Part shown: positions 56,011-64,000 of the stretch, piece by piece
Position numbering within the stretch: position 1 is the first letter of the stretch
Layout: each line of letters starts with the position of its first letter
Made by a program: the position numbers and the translations under genes
Assembly (NCBI GenBank): GCA_022592445.1
Contig: JABYQR010000260.1
Location: forward strand, 1-64,000
Direction: 5' to 3'
Origin: Cytidiella melzeri
Lineage: Eukaryota; Basidiomycota; Agaricomycetes; Polyporales; Irpicaceae
DNA length: 64,000 nucleotides
The notes under the pieces: model-generated
The model's input: only the letters and a program-made list of their open reading frames with translations
Database searches by the model: none
Told to the model about the DNA's origin: nothing

Positions 56011-56389
56011 ATCATTGCTTACCAAAGTCTTCTTACACATCCTTTATAGTATAGTGTCAATGCATTGTTCTGGTCCTAACTGTCAAGCTGTGGTAACTGT
56101 TAAGCTGTAATCAACAGATACAAGCATAGGTTCAATAGTCAAGAAACTGTCACCCATCTTGAAATCTGCACACATGTCTCTCTTGTTCCTAACCAATGCC
56201 ATGGTCTGCAAGCTCCTCAGGAATCTTTCACTATGTGACTTGTTTACCAGTAGCACAATGAACACTACTGAAAAGGCAAGATGAGCTGGATCTCTACACT
56301 ATCAGCAGCTCTACCCCAGCAATAATAGCACTAGCAGGGCTAGCTACAATCTCTTAATGCTGAATGAAATGATACTTTCTGACAAGTGA

Positions 56390-56770
56390 TTACATTTGGA
56401 AAAAAGCTACTTTGATCAGTGATCATGTTACTGGTAAGCAGATTGAGCGAGCAATATAGACTAGAATAGTACTTTTGCAAGTAACTCTGTTCCCCATAAC
56501 AGCTTCAATGAAAAACTATGTAACAAGCAATAATCTTGACAAGTAAACTGGCTGTGAATATTTACTCTAGTCAGTAATTGGTAAACCTTTATCAGCCAAC
56601 CAATCTGTGATATTACTTTGTTAAGTAACTTGATCACAAATAGCAAATTTGATAAGTAACATAGTGTAAAAGAGATACCTTTCTAGGTAACTTTATTACT
56701 GGTAACATCTTTGATTGTTCATTTTACTACTGGTAACAACTTTAGGCAGTAACTATCTTACTGATCTAAG
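56390..56770. repeat. Interspersed AGTAAC/GGTAAC words
   Basis: The words AAGTAAC, AGTAACT and CTGGTAAC recur about ten times in 380 bp at irregular 20-80 bp spacing. No ORF is present. Confidence 0.6.
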
Positions 56771-56811
56771 CAGCTTACCTCAGGAATTGCCAGAATACTC
56801 TAGTTGCAATA

Positions 56812-57185
56812 CCTGAAGAATGAAGAAGATTTGTTCCAGCATGCACCGGCACATTGATGGTTTTTGACGAGGAGAGCATGTGGGTTTCTTGTTACATCAT
56901 TGCAACTGATTGTTCCCGAAAATTCCAGAAACACCTGTTGCTAGCTGAGCAAGAGTTTCCATCAGAACACAAGCAGTTCTAACGAGGATGAGGAAGTTCA
57001 GACATCAACAGGACACCTGGAACATGTTCTGAAGGCTGATTTCAACATGGCTTTTTGAACCCCTTGATTCTTAGAGCATGTAACTCATCTTTGCATCAGC
57101 AGCAAACATTGCACAACATTACAGTTCCTGAAGAATGAAGAAGAATTGTTCCAGTGTGCTCCAGCACATTGATGCTTTTTCAGAT
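56812..57185 (+). repeat. Direct repeat pair of about 60 bp
   Basis: CCTGAAGAATGAAGAAGATT...CACATTGATG near 56,813-56,863 and CCTGAAGAATGAAGAAGAAT...CACATTGATG near 57,128-57,175 are close copies about 310 bp apart. No gene lies between them. Confidence 0.7.
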
Positions 57186-57575
57186 GTGACCCTTTTATCC
57201 CCCAAAGTGTGAAAATTTGATGGGAGAATACAGACAGTAACTGTTTAAATAACAAAGCAATGAATACAGTTGATGGCATCACACTGCCTTTGTTATCAGC
57301 CCTTTATAATTTTGTATCAGATCACTTTTGCAATCAAAATGCACTGTTTGATTTTTACAGACTGCATATGGGTGCAAATCTGTACATATCATACACCATT
57401 TGATAGCCCTATCTTGTGGCAACATCCACTACAAAAGTCCTGTCAATTGAAGTGGAATTTAGCAAATTATGGCCAGGCTACTGGAAAAAGTCACTCAGAC
57501 TCAGATTTCAACTCCACTCTTGCTGGCACATAATGTCAAATGCTGGTCAGGTACATGTACAGCAATCTCCAGACA

Positions 57576-57600
57576 TTGCTAGTCTCGTTCCCAGACGTTA
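57576..57600 (+). repeat. Isolated end of the MULE-like family
   Basis: CTAGTCTCGTTCCCAGACGT matches the left terminus of the element at 34250-35360. No partner end is visible nearby. Confidence 0.6.
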
Positions 57601-57899
57601 TGGGACACAACCTCGCTACGCTCGGGGACAAGACAAAAGACGACTCGCTGAGACTCATACCTAAAATAGAAATCTTTTCATTTTTGGACACTGTTTGATG
57701 CGAAACCGTTTTTTTGTGAAAGACCATGATTTGTGTCAGCATAACATCTGGTCCGTTTCTGTTGCAAAGCGACTGCTGCTAGACTAACAAACCCTAAACA
57801 AGGGTGGAGAAGAGGGGGAGTGGAAGTGGAAGTGGATCTCCAACGACAACAACAAGGTCAAAGTCAATGATAAGCAGGCAAGCAGGCACAGAGGCCGGA

Positions 57900-58117
57900 T
57901 ACTAGCAGTGCAAATGACAGAGTCAATAAGGTATGATACTAAGTTACATGCAGTAACTCACCTAGCAGTGCAAATGACAGAGAGGTCAAGATGCAGAGCT
58001 AGGAAGGGTAAGGGCTACTATATATACTGTGGCTGGGTGGTCTGTGCACAAGTTCCCACACTAGGGACTGTAGTAACTGTGGGGCTGGAGTAACAATAGA
58101 ACAATAAGGGACCAGGG
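57900..58117. repeat. Diverged LTR-like fragment
   Basis: The order CTAGCA...AGAGGTCAAGATG...GCTAGGA...TATATATACTGTGG resembles the reverse-oriented promoter part of the gypsy 1 LTR (36755-36825) at low identity. It abuts the LTR at 58118. Confidence 0.4.
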
Positions 58118-58844
58118 TGTCACAGATTTTCAATGTTTCTACAAGACTTGCCTTACCAGGCAACAGTATTATTGGGAATATTTAAGCGCTTGTCAGGTGC
58201 TTATTCAGCGCTTATCCGGCGTCTATTTAGGCACTTATCCAGCACTTATCTGGCGCTTATCAGGCGCTTATTCTGGCACTTATTCTCAGTGCCTATCAAC
58301 TGATGCGCTGATGCGCCATCTGTCTCTGATGTACTGATGCGCTTCTTTCCTTATCTGTGTATCACATGATAGAACTCTCTGGAACCTTGTGGAACATGCT
58401 GGAACTATGATGTCATAGTATAGTACATTCCATTAGATGATGTCATAGTTCTTAGAACCTTTTGGTAAAGTCTAGCCTTGTCTTAGAACAAGCTAGAACA
58501 AGTCTAGCCTTGGTACTGGGTCATGGGGTCAGGTCATGGGGACAATTGCTATTGGTTGATTATTGAAGTGACACCACTAGGGCATAGGGCATGCTTAGTA
58601 AGGTAGATTACTTCGCTTACTCATGTAGGTATTAGGGGTCTTAGGGTAGTACCTGGGCTCCTCCCCTTTATGTATATATAGAGGCACTCCTGAGGGTATA
58701 TCCCCTCAGTCTTTTCCACTCTGTTGAGCCAGGACTACTCAGTACCCACCAGTACTTCACTCACCACCACTCTAACTCTCTATCTCACACTATCTCCCCA
58801 AAGTTTATCAACTTATCTGGTGAGTAGTAACCTTGACTGTTACA
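58118..58844 (+). repeat. 5' LTR of a plus-strand gypsy element (relative of gypsy element 2)
   Basis: 727 bp, TGTCACAG...CTGTTACA, closely matching the LTR at 47806-48500 in inverted orientation. The flanks (CAGGG, TTTGG) do not match, so it is not a simple solo LTR. Downstream sequence begins TTTGGATAAGACTG, similar in position and pattern to the leader of gypsy element 1 (TTAGGACGAGATTG). Confidence 0.8.
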
Positions 58845-59422
58845 TTTGGATAAGACTGCCCCTACTCCCTCACGTCTCTGGACGTGCTGGAGGTTTCTTT
58901 CCCCTTTCTTCTAGGTCTTGTGCCTGTGCGTGGGCCCCTCTACAAATCCTCTAGAAATAGAGGTAGCCGGACCATAGGCTCTAAGTGGTAGTCATGTCTA
59001 GGCTTTGCCTTGATATGCATAACTTGAATCACCCTCTCGCCCGATGCTCTTAGAGCTGATCAGAGCAGGGGTTGGCATTATGACAACATGATGAAAGTGT
59101 GCCGCCCCACAGGTGATAGTGGAGTCTGGTGTCAGAAGCTCGTTATAAGAGCTAGACAACAGGACTAGAAGCCAATGAGTGCCTAGGCACGAAGACGGGT
59201 AACTGGTTCTGGCCGGACTTAGGGTCAGTGAAATACTGATCCACCAACCATTTGCCGCATGGGTGGAACCATGACAGAGATTCTTTTCACCACTGGACCT
59301 GGAGAGAGAGTCCAGGCCGACGCCAGCACTACCCCACGCACACACAGGACCTCTTCTTTATGGAGATTTGTTTTGCACATCACTGAGCTGTCAAGCTCAT
59401 CACCCATTGTCACACAGTCACC
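58845..59422 (+). other. Leader of the plus-strand gypsy element
   Basis: No coding sequence is recognised on the plus strand. The minus-strand frames here look like shadows. It corresponds to the untranslated leader between the LTR and the accessory ORF. Confidence 0.5.
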
Positions 59423-60127
59423 ATGCCACTTTCCCGCTTCATCGCTGCTAGGCCTGGTCACAAGACCCCTTACTCCATCCCCGTCCGCAACAAAATCACT
59501 AAACTTCAAGAACGCCTCACAGTCTCCAAGGAGACTCTCAACAAGTTCAAGGACGCTGGCAAGCTTCGTTGGCTCAAATACCCCAACAACAAGCCCCTCA
59601 TCAAGAGGATCGACCTCGAGGAGCAAGCTTGTACAACTATTGAGCATGAATAGCACCAAGCTCATATGAGCAAGGTCTCTAGTCTCATGTCCCAGCTTAG
59701 CCTTCTCAATCGTATCGAGAAGCAAGAGAAGAAGGAAGCTGAAAAGCTTTCTCTTCTCCAATGTATTGAGGAGCACAATCAACGCGCTTACATTCCCACT
59801 CCCAATCCGCTCCCCGCCTCTCTCCACTTCCGTAAAACAAAGCTTATGCTTCGTCAACAGGAGTTTGAACCAATGGTCACAGCAGCCTGTCAAAGGCTTG
59901 AGCCTGTGCCCAAGAAGCTGGACACCTCCTTCTCGAGTGGTGGGCAATCCTCTAACCACCAGCTCAACACTCGTCGGGAGAAAGCACAGCTGCTAATTGG
60001 TTGTGTCTTCATGATTGAGCAATGGTTCAAGGAGAATCACACGGACAAGATGTCGAATAGGGAATGGAGAATGTTGAAAAAGGACTTAAAGAGTTTAGGC
60101 AGGATTAGTTTTGTAGACATACATTGA
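59423..60127 (+). pseudogene. Accessory ORF of the plus-strand gypsy element, one nonsense codon
   Basis: A single frame of 235 codons (243 in gypsy element 1) is broken only by a TAG at 59651-59653, probably from CAG. Blocks shared with the ORF at 43457-44185, in order: KYPNNKPLIKRIDL versus KYVSKKPPVKGITL; a Pro/Thr linker (YIPTPNPLPAS versus LPLPTPTPAAP); and NREWRMLKKDLKSLGRISF versus NREWQLLEWGCKAIGKVLF. Function unknown. Confidence 0.65.
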
Positions 60128-60348
60128 AGATGGGGTTATATCCTAGAGTTACTGGAAGGGCTGTTCGACATGAATGCCTTTGTATATGCGGAAATGGAAT
60201 AAAATGTATGGGCTGACAAGCCTCATTTTACTCGGTGACAACTTCCTGAAAAGGATTTAATGTGTGAAAACAACTCTGACAAGAGTTTAATGTGTGAAAA
60301 GTGGTGTTTCTCTTCTTCTTATACTAGAAATAGTATTTCGCTTATCCT

Positions 60349-60753
60349 TTGCTAACTAAGAAATTAGAAGCAATGGCCACTCAATCCAACGCCGGATTCA
60401 ACACTGCCCCCGCTGCTGCCAACCTCACCCACTCTGTTCCTTTTGGGAAAATCACTCCCATCGTCTATAACCCTTTGGTTGAAAACTTTGAGCAGCACAT
60501 ATTCCACGGCCTCAATATAGCCCAAAGGGCCTTTCCCCGCACAGTTGAGGGAGAAGCAACTACGACCATTGTTCACAACATGATGAATCAGATGGTTCTT
60601 ACATGGAGCAATCAGCTGTTGTTGTTGGATGATAACCTCCAGGAATACATCGATAAGGTCGCTCAAGACCTTTACTCACAATGTGCTGCCGACACGCAAG
60701 TCCAGCGGATGGACACTGACCTCGACATGGTCAAGACTGTTAAAACTATATAA
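60349..60753 (+). CDS. Unidentified ORF of the plus-strand gypsy element, possibly gag start
   Basis: The frame 60349-60753 has its first ATG at 60373 (MATQSNAGFNTAPAAANL) and includes NLTHSVPFGKITPIVYNPLV and MNQMVLTWSNQLLLLDDNLQ. Its position, downstream of the accessory ORF, matches gag in gypsy element 1, but no zinc knuckle is present. The element is then cut by the pogo-type insertion at 60946. Confidence 0.45.
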   Translation: MLTKKLEAMATQSNAGFNTAPAAANLTHSVPFGKITPIVYNPLVENFEQHIFHGLNIAQRAFPRTVEGEATTTIVHNMMNQMVLTWSNQLLLLDDNLQEYIDKVAQDLYSQCAADTQVQRMDTDLDMVKTVKTI

Positions 60754-60945
60754 TATAATATAATATGATATGTAGTTTCCCACGCCTTATTACAAGGACA
60801 CTTTAGGTAGCAGAGTTCCCACAGTCTTGATATGGGAATTATGCAGCCGTATATGGAAACTCAAGTAGTAACCATCACATTAGCTGAGACGTACAGATAT
60901 GGGTTGTAGTAGTACTATACATATATGTACGCCTGTGTTCTAGTA

Positions 60946-63418
60946 CAGTCGACGCTCTCTTAACCCATACCCCTCCGTGGGCACGGAAAAGTATGGGTTA
61001 TGAGGATTATGGGCTACGAGGATGTTACCACAGCAAGCGCCCATAGTCCGTCGAGAATTCCAATGAGGCCAGTACTGCATAGATTCGGATGACAGACACG
61101 ACAAAGTAGCAACAATTCAATGATTATTATGATTGTGTATTGACAGAGCAAATGAGAACTATCTGGCAGGAGAAAAGTAAGATGTGATCAGAGTGGGGGC
61201 TGTCGAGCGAGACCTGTCCAAGTGAAGCTGACGGCAAAAACTAACTAGTAGAACCTCCAATTTGCGAGCAACCGGATCGTTAGCGTTGCTCAATGTCCAT
61301 CCTGTTGTCCTTCCGGAGGACACCTCTGGCAGTGAGGTCGTCGAGTGCATCGGAAACGGTCTTCTCAGCTGCCGCGATTGGGTTCAGGAGGGATGTGATG
61401 GGAACAGAGAGAGCTGCACGGGGACCATCCACACCGGTCAGTGGCAATATCCCAGCTCTGCGCCAGCAGTGACGGATTGTCGTTGTGTCCACTTCTTGCC
61501 ATGCGGCGTTGGCAAGCCTCATAGCCTCTAGCTGATCGATGTCGTAGATTTTGGAGGGGGTAATGTCCATGTCGTAGCGATCAATGGCGTGCTGAATGTA
61601 TTCCGCGCAATAGTGCGCTTTGAAGCATCGGATGATGCCTTGGTCCATTGGCTGGACGTGCGCGGTGAGATTTGGTTCGAAGGGTACGACACGGATGTTC
61701 TGTAAGTTGTCTGGGGCAGCATGACCCAAAAAATTATCTTGAAGAAGCATTATCTTACGGTTCTGCTTCCCAAGGTCCTTGTCCCACTCCGAAATCCACT
61801 CTTGATACAGCTCCGTGGTCATCCAGGCCGTGGCGTTGTGGCGATACAGAAAACCGAGCTGTGGCCCCGTTTTCTTCTTGAATACCCTTGGACGGTAGGC
61901 CTTTCCAATGATGAGCGGGGGCAACTTCTCTGAACCGTCAGCATTCGATGTGAACGCGTAGGTGAGTCGAACCTTCCTCCCTTTTACACCTGAGTACTTC
62001 TTATCGGAAAGACCGCGATCGGGGGGAGACTTTTTGTAGGAGTCGTTTTTAGCAAGCAACATGGAAGAGTAAAGCAAGGTGCGTACGCGTAATAAAGACC
62101 GGTCTCGTCCATGTTGAAAATATCACGCAACTCATAGCCATATTGCGCAATCAACCCTTGGATCCGTTTTCGCTCCCTCTCCGCGTCCTCTTTGCTGGCA
62201 GACCCTGCTTCACCATGGCGTTTGTATTGCTTCAGCCCGAGATACTTCTTGTACTTCCCTAGCCAGCCGTCACTGAGGTTCAATCGCTCGTCTTCTGGGA
62301 TACCAGCCAAGTCGGCAAACCTGGTCCACTTCTGCCGCAGCACCTTGCCAGTCAGAAGAACCTGATGCGCCAATGCCTGTGCAACCCATAGGTCCAGCAT
62401 CTCCGTGACTGCTGGGTGCTGTGTTTGTCGAACCCGCTTTGCTGAACGAGACCGCGTGGCAGACAACTCTTCCCATTCCTTCCGCCACTTCTCCTCGTTT
62501 CTCAGCCAGTCAGACACGAGTGGTTGTTTGATTCGTAAGTTCAGATAGATTGGATCAAAATGCGCTGCTGTTCTCGTCTGATTCCTTCCCTGCTTATGGT
62601 GCCAATCTAGAATCTCAATTCGCTGCTCGAGGGTGGCGTTTTCCTTCTTTGTGAAGACAGGCTGCTTCGTTTCTTGTGGCTTTTTCGGGGCAATGTGCTC
62701 AGGTCCTTACGGTGAGCATTTCAGCAGCAAAAACATAAAGTGTACAAAATTATAGGCTTACGTTTGCGCTTGTTGCCAACAGCCTTGGGGATGTCTCCTG
62801 CAAGCTCTCGTAGCTTCCGCACAGCCTCTCGCTGTGATGCGTCCAGGGACTCCAACCCATGTTCGTAGTCTGATGCATTCTCCAGGATCTCTATTGCTCG
62901 TTGCTCATCAATCAGGTTGGCTTCTTTGTCGAGCCACTCTTCATCCTCTGATGGCACTGACTTCTTGGCTTTCAGCAGCTCTTGGATTTTATCTCGTCGG
63001 GCTTTGACACGGGTCTGCAAAAGTTTGAATCCTTTCTTCAGGATATCCACTGGCTTAGCCATCTTGAGACAGAAAGTGGGGGAGAGCAAGGCCAAGTTAT
63101 TATTTTCTAAAAAAATCTCGTTGCCAATGCTACGCGGCGCACCTGCCCGCCTCATATGTAGAGCAGAGCGCAGAGATTGGACGTCCTGCTTGTATCGGGA
63201 TTTCTTGGCACAAATGCATAAATAACTCATATGTCATATTGGGAATATTTAGGTAAAAAGTATGGGTTTTAAACCCCAAAAAAGTATGGGATATGGGTTA
63301 TCGGAGAGGTATGGGTTTTTTGTTGACTTTGGCAGGGAACCAACTCGGTGGATCAAGAAATCTATGGCTTATCAGAATTATGGGTTATGGGAGCTATGGG
63401 TTAAGAGAGCGTCGACTG
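60946..63418 (-). mobile_element. Pogo/Tigger-type DNA transposon with intact ends
   Basis: 2,473 bp, flanked by TA (60944-60945 and 63419-63420). Inverted ends: CAGTCGACGCTCTCTTAACC on both strands. Subterminal regions carry many ATGGGTTAT-type words. It encodes one transposase on the minus strand and is the likely parent of the MITE at 46451-47014. Confidence 0.92.
61280..63062 (-). CDS. Pogo/Tigger-type transposase (CENP-B-like HTH plus DDE_1)
   Basis: Exon 1 is 63062-62762, exon 2 is 62705 to about 62,087, and the last part ends at 61280. It has an N-terminal charged coiled-coil region (QELLKAKKSVPSEDEEWLDK), a CENP-B-type HTH (QRIEILDWHHKQGRNQTRTA, VTEMLDLWVAQALAHQ), and a DDE_1 catalytic core with FNMDETGLYYA, MLLQDNFLGHAA and VQPMDQGIIRCFK, the three Asp residues. 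The C-terminus is KDNRMDIEQR. The second splice (62,030-62,087) does not keep frame with the obvious GT donor; a GC donor or a small indel is needed. Probably recently active, possibly just inactivated. Confidence 0.82.
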
Positions 63419-63420
63419 TA

Positions 63421-64000
63421 GCATAGGAAATGACATGGAAAGCACATATGACTCCAGAGGATGCCTAAAGCATACATCTGAGGACAAGTACTAGTATGAG
63501 TCATTTACTCATTATGTACGCCTCTGGTACAAGTGCTGAGCCTAGTCATACAATGAGTCATGCACTCATAGCATGAGTCATGCATGAGTCATGCACTTAG
63601 TAATACAGTAGAATAGCTGAAGTAGACATGTATAGTAGTCGCTTACATAAGTAGATACAGATATGTATATAAGCAGAGCTGCTTAAGCAGCAAGAATAAT
63701 AAGACTCATCTTCGAAGCTTAACAGCCTCTACCCCTCGCACATACATTCCACTTTGTTAGGTTATGAGCCCCGGCTTTTAACTTAACTACATCCACACTC
63801 TCAACGACATCCACCAACCAGTATCTCCCAAGCTTTCTTATAAGTAAGTTTCTCTACTTTACTTTGTTTGGCCACATAGTAGTAGTAGAGTTGTACTGGT
63901 TGACTGCCTCAGCTTCGAATACAATATTCCCAACTGATCTTCTACAGCTAATTCCCTCACCTACTTGCCCCTTGTGTACGCACTCCCAACCCAGCTGAAT
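63421..64000 (+). mobile_element. Probable 5' LTR and leader of a copia-like element, continuing past the window
   Basis: A primer site GGTTATGAGCCCC lies at 63760-63772, identical to that at 47407-47419. Upstream sequence has TATA-like ATATGTATATAAGC near 63,660. The leader after the primer site is C/T-rich. The LTR start was not found, and no ORF begins before the edge. Confidence 0.45.

Noticed and set aside
59225..59959. A 244-codon minus-strand frame
   Set aside because: It is antisense to the accessory ORF that is supported by similarity to the one at 43457-44185.
1..64000. tRNA, rRNA, CRISPR arrays or bacterial-type operons
   Set aside because: I looked for tRNA-like T-arm motifs and clusters of spaced repeats and saw none that fit. 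The genome is eukaryotic with spliced single genes.

Overview
The window is nuclear DNA from a filamentous basidiomycete, most likely a wood-associated agaricomycete and perhaps a polypore. The evidence is many short introns (about 45-100 nt, GT-AG), a polyporopepsin-type aspartic protease, a FunK1-type fungal kinase, a GH30 glucanase-like secreted enzyme, and chromodomain Ty3/gypsy retroelements. All gene models were spliced by hand from the sequence; exon coordinates are given and checked for phase.

Positions 1-33,000 are a gene-rich host region. In order: the 3' end of an unidentified gene; a MIF-type tautomerase (+); a polyporopepsin-like aspartic protease (+); a BTB protein (-); an aldo-keto reductase with a C-terminal membrane segment (-); a second BTB protein that is a paralogue of the first (+); a FunK1-family kinase (+); the ribonucleotide reductase large subunit (-), which contains a 4-nt microexon; a small unidentified protein (+) sharing the RNR promoter region; a CK1-like kinase with a duplicated C-terminal module (-); an AidB-like acyl-CoA dehydrogenase (-); a HAM1-family protein (-); and an 18-exon secreted GH30 glycoside hydrolase (-). 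These look like ordinary monocistronic genes with no shared pathway. The BTB pair is the only local gene family.

Positions 34,000-64,000 are a transposon graveyard. It starts with a 1.1-kb Mutator-like non-autonomous element with a perfect 9-bp target duplication. Next is a nest: a Tc1/mariner element (35,641-45,280) is split by a chromodomain gypsy element (36,557-45,070, minus strand). The 3' part of that gypsy is split by an inverted solo LTR with a perfect 5-bp duplication. A second solo LTR follows at 45,373-46,129. Then come a pogo-derived MITE, a Harbinger-like MITE, the leader of a copia-like element with a half-tRNA primer site, and a second, more decayed gypsy element (47,806-52,624, minus strand) whose RT carries YLND in place of YLDD. 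Further on are low-complexity DNA, a decayed Tc1/IS630-type transposase, the 5' part of a plus-strand relative of the second gypsy (58,118-60,945), and a pogo/Tigger-type DNA transposon with intact ends (60,946-63,418). The window ends in what looks like another copia-type LTR and primer site.

The most unusual items are an extra ORF upstream of gag shared by two gypsy-type elements, the duplicated module behind the CK1-like kinase, the membrane-tailed aldo-keto reductase, the 4-nt and 12-nt microexons, and the fungal MIF homologue.
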